The position numbers and the translations under genes are program-made. DNA of 64,000 bases. Origin: Peptostreptococcus equinus. GTDB lineage: Bacteria; Bacillota; Clostridia; Peptostreptococcales; Peptostreptococcaceae. The notes below the pieces were generated by a model that made no database searches, had not been told where the DNA came from, and saw nothing but the letters and a program-made list of their open reading frames with translations. The stretch spans positions 1,116,001-1,180,000 of the forward strand of contig NZ_CP114052.1 in NCBI RefSeq assembly GCF_027125355.1, given 5' to 3'. Positions 1-8,204 of the stretch are shown piece by piece. Position 1 is the first letter of the stretch; each line of letters starts with the position of its first letter.

Positions 1-1302
1 ACTTCCTCTTCGCTTTGGTTTATCACCTGATTCTTCCACTTCCAAAACTTCTTCATTTTCTGTTTCCTCCTTTCCATCATCATTTGCAAATGCTCCGGCA
101 CGATAAAGCGGGAGCATATTTCCATTTATGAGATATAAATCACCGCCATCTTCACTTGGAATACGGTCAAGGTTTTCTAATTTCCTAATATCATTGGCAG
201 ACATCCATCCGTTTTGTCTGCCGATAGCATATCCATTCATACGGCTTTGATAATCTCCACGAAGAAGTCCATCTACATTGAATTTCACATAGTACTTTTT
301 CTTTTCTTCCTCAGTAAAAAGCCTTCGAACAATAGACTGCTCCCACCTTGCTACCCAAGGATCTAGAGTATATTTTACAAACTCAAGTGACTGCTGCTCT
401 ATATTTGAAAAGCTAGACTTTTCAAGGTCTCCTACCATATGAGGCGGGACTCTAAAAATTCTAGATATCTCATTGATTTGAAATTTTCTCGTTTCTAAAA
501 ACTGTGCTTCATTTGGAGATATGGAAATCGGTGTATACTTCATCCCTTCTTCCAGTATCGCCACCTTATGTGAGTTACTTCCTGAAAAGCCTTTAGACCA
601 GCTATCTCTCATTGCCTGTGGGTCTTTTACCGTTCCCGGATACTCTAATATCCCACTAGGTGTTGCTCCATTAGCAAAGAAACTTGCTCCGTATTCTTCT
701 GTGGCAATTGCCATACCTATAGCATTTTTAGCCATAGCAATTGGACTATATCCAACAAGTCCATCAAAGCCAAGTCCCGGAATATGAAGGATATCTGATG
801 CTGTAAGTTTCACACTTCCCTGTTTGCCAAGGCTTGCATCAGAATCACTTACCATATATTCATAATAAATTTGACCTTTATCATCTCTATCCACCTTCAT
901 TCTGTCAGGCATAAGAGGATAAAGACCTAATACCTCACCTTTCCCATTTCTGATAACCTGTGCATAGGCATTACCCCATAAAAGTAAGTGCGTCATCATA
1001 GTTTCTCTAAAAATGAAACTTGTCATCTCCGGATTTGGTTCATCATGAAGCACCTTATATAGCGGATGGTCTATTGCTTTTTCAGTTCCTGTATCTGTCC
1101 GTAAATAGACGTGAAGTGGAAGGCTTGCGACTGCTTCAGAGAGTATTCGGACACAGCTATATACAGCTGTCATCTGCATAGCCGAGCGTTCATTTACTCT
1201 TCTTCCGGAAGAAGAACCACCCATCAAAAAGCTGTATGCACTTCCGTTTGTTCTGTTAGTAGGCTTATCTCTACTTTTAAATAAACCACTTAATATTCCC
1301 AT
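1..1302 (-). CDS. Phage portal protein, HK97 type (3' end beyond window)
   Basis: The reading frame starts with ATG at 1302 behind an AGGAGGA ribosome site (1307-1313) and runs off the left edge with no stop, giving at least 434 residues. Hallmarks of the HK97-like portal family are visible: an N-terminal stretch with SAYSFLMG, then AVYSCVRILSEAVASLPLHV near residue 45, and NAYAQVIRNGKGEVLGLYPL near residue 110. Later come DILHIPGLGFDGLVGYSPI and a TRKFQINEISRIFRVPPHM segment. Portals form the dodecameric DNA channel at one capsid vertex and dock terminase. It lies downstream of the large terminase on the same strand, but separated from it by two cargo genes. The C-terminal tail is acidic and lysine-rich, as expected near the end of the protein. 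Confidence 0.9.
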   Translation of the reverse strand, partial: MGILSGLFKSRDKPTNRTNGSAYSFLMGGSSSGRRVNERSAMQMTAVYSCVRILSEAVASLPLHVYLRTDTGTEKAIDHPLYKVLHDEPNPEMTSFIFRETMMTHLLLWGNAYAQVIRNGKGEVLGLYPLMPDRMKVDRDDKGQIYYEYMVSDSDASLGKQGSVKLTASDILHIPGLGFDGLVGYSPIAMAKNAIGMAIATEEYGASFFANGATPSGILEYPGTVKDPQAMRDSWSKGFSGSNSHKVAILEEGMKYTPISISPNEAQFLETRKFQINEISRIFRVPPHMVGDLEKSSFSNIEQQSLEFVKYTLDPWVARWEQSIVRRLFTEEEKKKYYVKFNVDGLLRGDYQSRMNGYAIGRQNGWMSANDIRKLENLDRIPSEDGGDLYLINGNMLPLYRAGAFANDDGKEETENEEVLEVEESGDKPKRRGS

Positions 1303-1325
1303 ATGTTCCTCCTAATTTTTCACAT

Positions 1326-1357
1326 AGAAAAAGCACCTACTGCTGAAGTAGATGCTT
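1326..1357 (-). terminator. Rho-independent terminator after the fic-EFR1 cargo
   Basis: On the minus strand the arms 1357-1348 and 1340-1331 form a hairpin around a 7-nt loop and are followed by a run of T. It lies between the EFR1 gene and the portal gene. It therefore probably insulates the cargo from the late genes. Confidence 0.65.
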
Positions 1358-1394
1358 TAAACTTAAATTTCTATTTTGTTCTACAAATTGGAAT

Positions 1395-2147
1395 TTATAC
1401 CTTGGTATGAGGGTTACGATATTGCCCGTGCTGTTTTGTTTTCCCGTTTCCGTATTGTATTGCAAACTTCGGACAGTGATGCAGACATCGCAGGCAAAGC
1501 GCACAGCGTTCCTTTACCCATACCGGTTTTTTGTCTCTGATTTCAATTGCTTGAACAGGACACCTTTTTGCACAAAGACCACAGCCAATACAGTTATCTT
1601 CAACATAAAAGTTTTTCGTTTTTCGCTCAGCATTAAGAAACGGATCGGTCAACAGCTTTACTGCAAGAGGCTTTTTGTGCTGCATCAGATTTCCCTTGCT
1701 TCTCTCACGGATATGTTTAAGTACTTCGTCAATATAGTGCTCTGCTTCTTCGTTCTGCTGTCTAACCTTTTCCGTGTCACTCAGGTCGAAAATAGGAGTC
1801 CAGTTATCCGGCATCTTGATACTGTACCCCGCATCCAGTTCAATACCTTTGCCTTTGAGAATCTTCTTTGCATCGGCAAAGGTGCATCCCGGTGTTGTTC
1901 CATAAGTCGTCACGATATAAGAATACGGCACATTTGCATCATTTATCGTTAAATTCTGCATAAACTCTCGTGTAAGAACCGGAAGTTCCCACCAGTTGAC
2001 TGGTGTAACAAATCCAAGCATCTCATTTTCAGAAAGTGAAATATGAGTATCCGCCTTCTCGATGGATACGGCAGTATCGTCAAATGCTGCGGCAATTCTC
2101 TCTGCTACATACTTGCAATTGCCTGTGGCTGAAAAATAAAGAATCAT
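1395..2147 (-). CDS. EFR1-type flavodoxin-ferredoxin fusion protein
   Basis: This 250-residue protein starts MILYFSATGNCKYVAERI, the FMN-phosphate loop of a flavodoxin domain (residues 1-160). It ends in two 4Fe-4S clusters, CIGCGLCAKRCP near residue 187 and CALCLRCLHHCP near 216. That architecture matches the EFR1-family ferrodoxins of anaerobes, thought to shuttle electrons; the physiological partner is unknown. A ribosome site, AAGGAG, precedes the ATG. It lies 50 bp downstream of the Fic gene on the same strand and is followed by a terminator, so the two look like one cargo unit. A metabolic redox gene is not part of phage morphogenesis, so its place between terminase and portal is unusual. 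Confidence 0.85.
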   Translation of the reverse strand: MILYFSATGNCKYVAERIAAAFDDTAVSIEKADTHISLSENEMLGFVTPVNWWELPVLTREFMQNLTINDANVPYSYIVTTYGTTPGCTFADAKKILKGKGIELDAGYSIKMPDNWTPIFDLSDTEKVRQQNEEAEHYIDEVLKHIRERSKGNLMQHKKPLAVKLLTDPFLNAERKTKNFYVEDNCIGCGLCAKRCPVQAIEIRDKKPVWVKERCALCLRCLHHCPKFAIQYGNGKTKQHGQYRNPHTKV

Positions 2148-2197
2148 GTTCTTGAATCTCCTTCACAAATTCTAATTTATTTAACTACTTGCTATTC

Positions 2198-3091
2198 TTA
2201 CATATCCAAAATAGACAAATACAAATCCAGTCTCTGATTTAAATATCTTGCAAACATATCTGCCATTGCAGATATATTATGTTTTACATGATATTCATCA
2301 AAGGCTTCATAGTATTTCAAGCGATCGGTAAACTTTATATCTATCGGTGGATACCCCGCTTTCATTAGTTCTAAGTTAACCAGTAATCTTCCGGTTCTTC
2401 CGTTTCCATCGATAAAAGGATGTATGCCTTCAAATTCGATATGAAAACGGGCAAGCTTAGTCACAATATCTTCTTTGCTGTTTTCATATTGTTCCAGTAG
2501 TTCTTCCATCTTGGGAATAATCAAATATGGCTGTACAGGTTCATGTGCAGCTCCCATAATCCTAACCGGAACCCTTCTATATATGCCTCTATCTTCTTTC
2601 TTATCAGCCAAGACCAGATAGTGAATATCCTTTATTACTTTTTCAGATATTAGGGCATTTTCACTAACAAGTTGCCTGACATAATCAAAGGCTTCTTTAT
2701 GTCCAATGACCTCCAAATGCTCTTTTAATGATTTCCTATCAATAGTAAGCCCTCTAAGAACCATATCTGTCTCTCGCAAAGTTAAGGTATTGCCTTCGAT
2801 TGCATTTGAATTATAGGTATATTCTGTTAGAAATTCCTCATTTAATCTTTCCAGTTCTCCTTCTGTTAAAGGTCTTCTTCTTTTAAGAACTTCTAATTTA
2901 TCTTCTATAATTGGAATGAGTGATTCCTTAATTTTATATCTTCCATCAGTCGGCTTTGTTGCATCATAAGGTATTTTCCAAGCTCTTCCTTCTTGATACG
3001 CTCCAGGTATTTTACCTTCAGCACATAAAATTCTTACTCTTCTGTCGGATATGCCCCATTTTTCAGCTGCTTGTTTCACTGTAATGTACAT
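2198..3091 (-). CDS. Fic-family protein with N-terminal helix-turn-helix
   Basis: This 297-residue protein carries the complete Fic catalytic motif HPFIDGNGRTGR near residue 225, which supports AMP transfer (or another nucleotide-phosphate transfer) to a target hydroxyl. An SNAIEGN segment near residue 98 fits the inhibitory helix signature [S/T]xxxE[G/N] placed ahead of the core, so it should be an auto-inhibited class II Fic. Residues 1-55 (KQAAEKWGISDRRVRILC...) resemble a MerR/excisionase-like helix-turn-helix, suggesting DNA binding. The ATG at 3091 has a GGAGGG ribosome site. The upstream gap contains six direct repeats that could be its own operator. The target is not predictable from sequence. 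Toxin, anti-phage or regulatory roles are all open. Confidence 0.85.
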   Translation of the reverse strand: MYITVKQAAEKWGISDRRVRILCAEGKIPGAYQEGRAWKIPYDATKPTDGRYKIKESLIPIIEDKLEVLKRRRPLTEGELERLNEEFLTEYTYNSNAIEGNTLTLRETDMVLRGLTIDRKSLKEHLEVIGHKEAFDYVRQLVSENALISEKVIKDIHYLVLADKKEDRGIYRRVPVRIMGAAHEPVQPYLIIPKMEELLEQYENSKEDIVTKLARFHIEFEGIHPFIDGNGRTGRLLVNLELMKAGYPPIDIKFTDRLKYYEAFDEYHVKHNISAMADMFARYLNQRLDLYLSILDM

Positions 3092-3125
3092 AAATCATCC
3101 CTCCATTCTTTCATATTATACCATC

Positions 3126-3241
3126 TTATCGGAATAATATCAACGAAATAGGAACAACATATACCATTTATCAGAATAATACTGCTTTATGGAACGATAC
3201 CTTATATATGGAATAATATTATCTGCTATAACGGAATGATA
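3126..3241. repeat. Six-copy iteron-like direct repeat array upstream of fic
   Basis: Six imperfect 14-bp copies of TTATCGGAATAATA start at 3126, 3146, 3168, 3186, 3205 and 3228, so the spacing is 18-23 bp, close to two helical turns. The core GGAA (once AGAA) and a trailing ATA or ACA are conserved in every copy. The array fills almost the whole gap between the end of terL and the fic start. It looks like a multi-site operator for a DNA-binding protein. The helix-turn-helix of Fic is the obvious candidate, by inference. Confidence 0.7.
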
Positions 3242-3245
3242 AATT

Positions 3246-4844
3246 TCACATAAACAAAATACCTCTGCTGTCATATACACTCTCTGTATTTTGATTACCA
3301 CACCTAATCGCCCTATCAAGTGCCATAATGGTTGCAATAGCCCCGTCAATCTTTTCTGTGGACTTTTCCTTATCTGCTTTAATGTTTCCTGCAGGGTCTG
3401 TCCTAATAAATATGTTATCCATATTCCATCTAAGTACAGGATGTCCACCATGAGCTAGTTTTTGCTCAAGAGTAAGCTTCATAAGTTCCTTAGTTGGTGG
3501 ACTCATATCCTTAAAGCCCTGTCCAAAGGGAACTACGGTAAAGCCCATGTTCTCTAAATTTTGAACCATTTGAACAGCACCCCACCTATCAAAGGCAATT
3601 TCTCTGATGTTATACTTTTCTCCAAGTTTTTCTATAAAACTTTCTATATATCCGTAGTGAACAACATTTCCTTCAGTCGTTTGAATAAAGCCTTGCTTTT
3701 CCCAAATATCATAAGGCACATGGTCACGTTTAACCCTTAAATCCAAAGTGTCCTCCGGTAGCCAAAAGTATGGCAGGACCACAAACTTATCTTCTTCATC
3801 TATTGGTGGAAATACAAGTACAAAAGCAGTAATATCTGTGGTACTTGAAAGGTCAAGACCTCCATAGCAAACTCTCCCTTCTAGGTCATCTTCAGATACT
3901 GTAAAGGAGCAAGCATCCCACTTATCCATCGGCATCCATCTTACTGCTTGCTTCACCCACTGATTAAGTCTAAGCTGTCTAAAGGAATTCTCCTCACCCG
4001 GATTTTGTTTTGCGGATTCGCAGGCAGCCTTTACTTTATCAATTCCTACAGTTACTCCAAGTGACGGATTCGCCTTTTTCCAAACTTTAGGATCTGTCCA
4101 GTCATCACTTTCATCTGCCCCGTAGATGACTGGATAAAAAGTAGGGTCTATTTTTCTCCCTTCCAAAATATCCTTAGCCTTTTGATGGGTTTCATAGCAG
4201 ATAGAATGAGTGTCTGTACCTGCTGTAGTGATAAGAAAATATAAAGGCTGGGTTCTGGCGTCCCCTGAACCTTTTGTCATTACATCAAATAGTTTTCTAT
4301 TTGGCTGAGTATGTAATTCATCAAAGACTACGCCATGTATATTAAAGCCATGTTTAGAATAGGCTTCTGCAGATAGAACTTGATAAAAACTATTGGTTGG
4401 CTGAAATACGATTCTCTTTTGTGATGCCAGTATCTTAACTCTTCTATTTAATGCCGGACACATACGAACCATATCTGCTGCAACATCAAATACAATCGTT
4501 GCCTGCTGTCTATCAGCAGCACAACCATATACTTCAGCCCTTTCTTCATTATCCCCGCAGCAAAGAAGAAGAGCTACTGCTGCAGCAAGCTCTGATTTCC
4601 CCATTTTCTTTGGAATTTCAATATATGCTGTATTAAACTGCCTATATCCGTTTGGCTTAATTACACCAAATAAATCCCTTATGATTTGTTCCTGCCAAGG
4701 AAGTAACTTAAAAGGCTTACCTGCCCATGTGCCTTTGGTATGGGATAGACATTCAATGAAGTTTACTGCATAATCTGCATGGTCTTTGCTATATTTAGAA
4801 TCTTTTGCTTTAAATTTTGTAGTCTTATACTTTGCCAACACCAT
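3246..4844 (-). CDS. terL: Phage terminase large subunit
   Basis: This is the DNA-packaging ATPase/nuclease of the Terminase_1 type. Visible motifs are a Walker A variant PKKMGKSELAAA near residue 80, Walker B GVVFDELH near 172, the coupling motif FLITTAG near 205 and the RNase H-like nuclease acids in YGGLDLSSTTDIT, REIAFDRWG and KIDGAIATIMALDR. The length of about 532 residues is usual for the family. Start choice is uncertain. ATG at 4844 sits directly on the GGAAGGAGGG ribosome site, so the TTG at 4838 or the upstream TTG at 4856 are alternatives. A terminator-like hairpin lies just upstream. The matching small subunit is 5.4 kb upstream, separated by modification genes. Confidence 0.92.
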   Translation of the reverse strand: MVLAKYKTTKFKAKDSKYSKDHADYAVNFIECLSHTKGTWAGKPFKLLPWQEQIIRDLFGVIKPNGYRQFNTAYIEIPKKMGKSELAAAVALLLCCGDNEERAEVYGCAADRQQATIVFDVAADMVRMCPALNRRVKILASQKRIVFQPTNSFYQVLSAEAYSKHGFNIHGVVFDELHTQPNRKLFDVMTKGSGDARTQPLYFLITTAGTDTHSICYETHQKAKDILEGRKIDPTFYPVIYGADESDDWTDPKVWKKANPSLGVTVGIDKVKAACESAKQNPGEENSFRQLRLNQWVKQAVRWMPMDKWDACSFTVSEDDLEGRVCYGGLDLSSTTDITAFVLVFPPIDEEDKFVVLPYFWLPEDTLDLRVKRDHVPYDIWEKQGFIQTTEGNVVHYGYIESFIEKLGEKYNIREIAFDRWGAVQMVQNLENMGFTVVPFGQGFKDMSPPTKELMKLTLEQKLAHGGHPVLRWNMDNIFIRTDPAGNIKADKEKSTEKIDGAIATIMALDRAIRCGNQNTESVYDSRGILFM

Positions 4845-4856
4845 CCCTCCTTCCAA

Positions 4857-4880
4857 TAAAAAAAGACGCTACCATGCGTC
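4857..4880 (-). terminator. Terminator just upstream of terL
   Basis: On the minus strand GACGC (4880-4876) pairs with GCGTC (4869-4865) around a six-base loop and is followed by seven T residues. A second small hairpin (4898-4903 with 4908-4913) precedes it. The pair separates terL from the small upstream genes. Read-through or antitermination would be needed if no promoter lies between. Confidence 0.6.
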
Positions 4881-4932
4881 CAGCAAACTACGAGAAACAG
4901 AGCCTAAGCTCTGAAACTCTAATGTAACTTTT

Positions 4933-5127
4933 TTAGAATAAATCGTCTATTTTTCGGTACTCTTTTTGCTTTCTTTCTATCTCCTGTACAATGCATTTTG
5001 CTCTAAATCCATTCCTGCAAGATCCTAGTTTTTCATTCAGTTCCTGAAGTTCCTTTTTTCTTTTCTTTAAAACCTCTATTCCATTTCCTTCTTTGGCATC
5101 TTGGTAATCTTTTTCAAAACTTGTCAT
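4933..5127 (-). CDS. Small phage protein, unknown function
   Basis: This 64-residue protein is rich in Lys and Glu, almost wholly helical by composition, with EVLKKRKKELQELNEKLG suggesting a short coiled coil. The ATG at 5127 has a GGAGGG ribosome site. It begins 2 bp after the preceding gene ends, so the two are probably co-translated. I do not recognise the family. Its position just ahead of the terminator and terL suggests an accessory packaging or regulatory role, which is only inference. Confidence 0.6.
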   Translation of the reverse strand: MTSFEKDYQDAKEGNGIEVLKKRKKELQELNEKLGSCRNGFRAKCIVQEIERKQKEYRKIDDLF

Positions 5128-5128
5128 T

Positions 5129-5374
5129 TTACTTTCCCTCCAAGCTTAAGAATTCATCAAGGGTAATAAGTCCTGCATCGTAAAGTTCAAAGGCTTCATT
5201 TCCTGCGTGTTTTTTTCTTAGTTCTTCTTCTCTTTTCTTTGCTCTTTTAAGGTATTCTGTCCATGTGATTTTGCCTTCATCGTAAAGTTTTCTTTCCGGT
5301 TCTCTTTTATAAAGTTCATCCTGCTTATTCTTTAGCTTTGCCATTGATTCCTTAAAAATTTCTTGTTTTGTCAT
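5129..5374 (-). CDS. Small phage protein, unknown function
   Basis: This 81-residue, charged, helical protein contains two similar segments, ERKLYDEGKITWTEYL and AFELYDAGLITLDEFL. It is therefore an internal duplication of a roughly 20-residue helix-turn unit resembling an EF-hand-like or SHOCT-like short motif. ATG at 5374 was chosen because AAAGGAG precedes it. Upstream lies a 46-bp element nearly repeated ahead of the gene at 6568, so the two are probably driven by related promoters. Function unknown. Confidence 0.6.
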   Translation of the reverse strand: MTKQEIFKESMAKLKNKQDELYKREPERKLYDEGKITWTEYLKRAKKREEELRKKHAGNEAFELYDAGLITLDEFLSLEGK

Positions 5375-5395
5375 GTTCGTTTCTCCTTTGCTTTT

Positions 5396-5441
5396 GGTAG
5401 TACTATATATCACTCTAAAAGCATATAATAGCAAGTCATTT
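5396..5441 (-). promoter_or_regulatory. Upstream element, copy A (shared with 6590-6635)
   Basis: These 46 bp match 6590-6635 at about 37 positions with no gap. Two blocks are identical (5406-5419 and 5428-5441). In the minus direction each copy holds TTGCTA, 18 bp, then ATATAT, so it may be a promoter, or a regulator site near one. It sits 22 bp before the start codon of the gene at 5374. Confidence 0.5.
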
Positions 5442-5528
5442 TTAAAGAAAAGTGTAGTATTTTTTCAGTACTTTACTTCACCTTTTACTTATGGAAATTA
5501 CATAAATAATGTAAATTTCATAGTGGGG

Positions 5529-5708
5529 TTATTCTTCATCTCCATGCATAATAAAATGAACATAGGCTTTTTGATTTTCTTCCAAAAAATCAACTAGCTC
5601 ATAGAAGTCCCTTTCATAGGCAATCCTCTGAACAGTTCTTACATCAAACATATTTGTTAGACCTGTTTTTCTAATTGCTAGTATCTGCTCTTTAATCTTA
5701 CGATTCAT
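5529..5708 (-). CDS. DUF5049-like small phage protein
   Basis: This is a protein of about 59 residues beginning MNRKIKEQILAIRKTGLTNM and continuing with FDVRTVQRIAYERDFYELV. It resembles the short DUF5049 proteins common next to DUF4314 genes in Firmicutes prophages. ATG at 5708 was chosen because GGAGG (5716-5720) lies 7 bp upstream; GTG at 5714 and ATG at 5711 are in frame too. It overlaps the end of the DUF4314 gene by 11 bp. No biochemical function is known to me. Confidence 0.7.
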   Translation of the reverse strand: MNRKIKEQILAIRKTGLTNMFDVRTVQRIAYERDFYELVDFLEENQKAYVHFIMHGDEE

Positions 5709-5928
5709 CATCACACCTCCTAAAGGTATCTACTCCATAGGCTAGGCTTAGACTACTTCCGTTATCCCAAGAAACCATAATAGAGCCTATATCATCAACT
5801 CCTCTTACCGTTCCTTTTGTACCGATAGGAGGTGCCTGCACATCATCCATAAAGACAAGTTCCACTCTCGTTCCAATCGGATAGCTTTTTCTTATTGCTT
5901 CAACAATCTCTCTACTTGGAAATCTCAT
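5698..5928 (-). CDS. DUF4314-family small phage protein
   Basis: This 76-residue protein has the signature block GTRVELVFMDDVQAPP, then GTKGTVRGVDDIGSIMVSWD and NGSSLSLAYGVD, typical of DUF4314. The fold is probably a small beta barrel. ATG at 5928 follows GGAGG by 8 bp; the longer frame upstream belongs to the overlap with the preceding gene. Gene pairs DUF4314-DUF5049 occur in many clostridial prophages near DNA methyltransferases, which agrees with the neighbourhood here. Function is unknown. Confidence 0.75.
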   Translation of the reverse strand: MRFPSREIVEAIRKSYPIGTRVELVFMDDVQAPPIGTKGTVRGVDDIGSIMVSWDNGSSLSLAYGVDTFRRCDDES

Positions 5929-6568
5929 CTCTGTGACCTCCATTTCTAAAAGCGGAAGAACCGGATAGCTTTTCCAGAAGAATTTTTCTATCCGCCTTAT
6001 ATTCTTCTCCAATAAATCCGAGTCTTAAAAGAAAACATCTAAAAGCATACTTTTCATTTGCCACCTCTTTTGAGGAACCATTGATGCGTTTCGCATCTAT
6101 ACTCATTTTGCAAAGGGATGCAATGAATTTTGTGTATGTCATAGCGTGGTTTTCATCAATCTCATCAAACCAAGGAAAGCTGACTTTTTCTTCGCCTTCT
6201 TCTATCTCAAGGCTTATAATGCCAAGAGCTTTTTTGATTAAATCCCCCTTATTTTCAAGAATTTTTCCTAGCTTATAGGTGTCTACCTTGTCCTTTGGGA
6301 GTGCCACTGTAAGCCCCTGTGTTGTCTCACGTTCGCCTATATCTTCTTCTTTGGGGATAAACCCATCTGCTATAAGGTTATGAATAAGTCTTTCAAGGGC
6401 AAAATCATCATCGCATTTCACAGTCCCTTCTTTGTCCACCATGAAATTCCCAATTTTATAAGCTGCACTTGGCATTCCAAGATATTTTGATTTTTCTCCG
6501 GCTATCGATTCAATCGCCTTGACCAGTTCTTTTCTTTCTTTGCCTACTACATTAAACTTTACTTCCAT
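5912..6568 (-). CDS. Conserved phage protein, unknown function
   Basis: This 218-residue protein starts at ATG 6568 (MEVKFNVVGKERKELVKAI), with GGAGG upstream. The N-terminal half reads as a compact alpha/beta domain with YKIGNFMVDKEGTVKCDD. The C-terminal half is helical and ends in a basic stretch, so a nucleic-acid-binding role is possible. Similar genes in prophages are sometimes labelled virulence-related without experimental support; I would not use that label. It has its own upstream copy of the 46-bp element at 6590-6635 and overlaps the DUF4314 gene by 17 bp. Confidence 0.65.
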   Translation of the reverse strand: MEVKFNVVGKERKELVKAIESIAGEKSKYLGMPSAAYKIGNFMVDKEGTVKCDDDFALERLIHNLIADGFIPKEEDIGERETTQGLTVALPKDKVDTYKLGKILENKGDLIKKALGIISLEIEEGEEKVSFPWFDEIDENHAMTYTKFIASLCKMSIDAKRINGSSKEVANEKYAFRCFLLRLGFIGEEYKADRKILLEKLSGSSAFRNGGHRDEISK

Positions 6569-6589
6569 GCTCTTTACCTCCTTTATTTT

Positions 6590-6635
6590 GGTATGTACAT
6601 ATATCACTCTAAAGGCTGTAAATAGCAAGTCATTT
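6590..6635 (-). promoter_or_regulatory. Upstream element, copy B (shared with 5396-5441)
   Basis: This is the partner of the element at 5396-5441. It overlaps the last codons of the C5 methyltransferase gene and lies 21 bp before the ATG at 6568. That is nearly the same distance as copy A keeps to its own gene. The conserved distance supports a promoter or operator role. Confidence 0.5.
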
Positions 6636-8204
6636 CTGTAAGTTTTTTGATGAAAAATATAAAATTCCTGCAAGTACAAAACATACATTAGGAAGTGCCA
6701 CTCCATTTCCCCACATCTTGTATTCAGCTGAATCTGTATGAGGATTTTTAAGCCACTTTCTTATCTGCTTTTCACTTCTTGGCTTTGTAGCTTTGGTTAC
6801 AGTTTCTCTATATGTTTCAAATACATCTGTCCAAAACTTCATATCTTCTTCTGTTGGATTTTCAGTTTCAAGATTATCGCACCAGCAATCAGGAAATCCC
6901 TGCAGTCTCCCGCATTCTTTTGGAGTGAGCCTTCTTACAATATATCTTTTCCCATCCATATCATTTACAACCGGAGGATCCTTATAGTCACTGGCAACTA
7001 AGGTATTAGCCTTATCTTTTAAAGCCTCAGTATGATGAGAATTCTTACTGGTAGAGTACACAACTGCAAGTCCGCCTTGATTGGCATCAGGAGAATTTTG
7101 CCCGGTATTGATAGTTCTTGCAACATCAGTTTCATAGACATTTGCCCTATGATTTTTCGTATTTTCTGATGTAATCCTTACATCAAAACATCTTGTTTCC
7201 TCTACCACAAACGGCTGATTATTTCCTCCTCTTCCAAGACTTGCTCCTAGTGTATTACTTACATCAAGTGGACCACTGAACCTGCTATCCTGCCCATGAT
7301 TTTCAAAGACCAGCGGAGGATGGTTTCCTACACTTGCAGTAATTGTTCCACATCTATCTTCATGAACATCCATTCTCTGGCCGCCTTGGTCTTGTAAAAC
7401 CATGACTCCATTTCTTCCTGTGGACTGTCCGCAGTTTTGTCCAAGGGTTGATTCTATATCGCTGATAGCTGAATTATATCCATCTACACCAAAGCAGACT
7501 GCATCAGAAGTGCTTGTTCTAATATATCTGGCAATTTCTTTCCACGACTTTTGGCTCTTGATAATATCCCCTGACAAGCCCTCGGACTCAAATAGTATTT
7601 TTCCGGCACTTTTTCCATTAAAATCTGCGACAAGGTAGATGCGTCTTCTCCTCTGGGGGACTCCCCAGTACTGAGCATCAAATACCCTCCATGCGAGACT
7701 GAAATCATCTGCCATGATAAGTCCTGCGTTTTGCCATCTATAAGGTCCAGCCTCATCAATTTTATATCCTTTAATTTGGCAGATTTCTTTAAGGACCGAG
7801 AAGAAATCCTCCCCTTTGTTGGAGGAGAATGCCCCCGGGACATTTTCCCAGACAATGTATCTTGGTTTTGTTCCATTTGTTTTCTCCCTCATTTCTTTAA
7901 TAATTCTGATTGCTTCATAAAATAAATTAGAGCGTGAACCGTTAAGTCCCGCTCTTTTCCCCGCAATGGACATATCCTGACATGGACTTCCAAAAGTTAT
8001 GATGTCCACCGGCTCTATCTCATTCCCTTTAATTCTTGTTACATCACCTAGGTGCTTTACTTCCGGCATTCTTTTTGTGGTCACTCTAATGGGAAACGGT
8101 TCAATTTCTGAACTCCAAATAGGCTTAATGCCTACTAGCTTTGCGCCAAGTGGAAATCCTCCACTCCCATCAAAAAGACTGCCAAGAGTTAATTTGTTAC
8201 TCAT
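6630..8204 (-). CDS. Phage C5-cytosine DNA methyltransferase
   Basis: This 524-residue enzyme shows the ordered C5-MTase motifs: I GSLFDGSGGFPLGA, IV GSPCQDMSIAGKRAG with the catalytic Cys near residue 75, VI WENVPGAFSSN, VIII QRRRRIYLV and X WGNGVALPNVC near the end. The long variable region between VIII and IX (about residues 210-410) is the target-recognition part. The sequence specificity is not readable. Its start overlaps the end of the upstream adenine-type methyltransferase by 8 bp, and a SAM synthetase gene lies just before that. These form a modification cassette probably used to protect phage DNA from host restriction. No cognate nuclease is adjacent, so it is an orphan enzyme. Confidence 0.9.
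   Translation of the reverse strand: MSNKLTLGSLFDGSGGFPLGAKLVGIKPIWSSEIEPFPIRVTTKRMPEVKHLGDVTRIKGNEIEPVDIITFGSPCQDMSIAGKRAGLNGSRSNLFYEAIRIIKEMREKTNGTKPRYIVWENVPGAFSSNKGEDFFSVLKEICQIKGYKIDEAGPYRWQNAGLIMADDFSLAWRVFDAQYWGVPQRRRRIYLVADFNGKSAGKILFESEGLSGDIIKSQKSWKEIARYIRTSTSDAVCFGVDGYNSAISDIESTLGQNCGQSTGRNGVMVLQDQGGQRMDVHEDRCGTITASVGNHPPLVFENHGQDSRFSGPLDVSNTLGASLGRGGNNQPFVVEETRCFDVRITSENTKNHRANVYETDVARTINTGQNSPDANQGGLAVVYSTSKNSHHTEALKDKANTLVASDYKDPPVVNDMDGKRYIVRRLTPKECGRLQGFPDCWCDNLETENPTEEDMKFWTDVFETYRETVTKATKPRSEKQIRKWLKNPHTDSAEYKMWGNGVALPNVCFVLAGILYFSSKNLQK

Noticed and set aside
521..787. Plus-strand open frame inside the portal gene
   Set aside because: It lies fully antisense to an intact, well-recognised portal frame and has no ribosome site or recognisable domain.
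3126..3241. Possible CRISPR array
   Set aside because: Repeats are 14 bp, imperfect and separated by only 4-9 bp, far too short for CRISPR spacers; no cas gene is present.
3140..3451. Minus-strand frame overlapping the terL end and the repeat array
   Set aside because: It runs out of frame through the terL C-terminus and through the direct repeats; it has no domain and no ribosome site.
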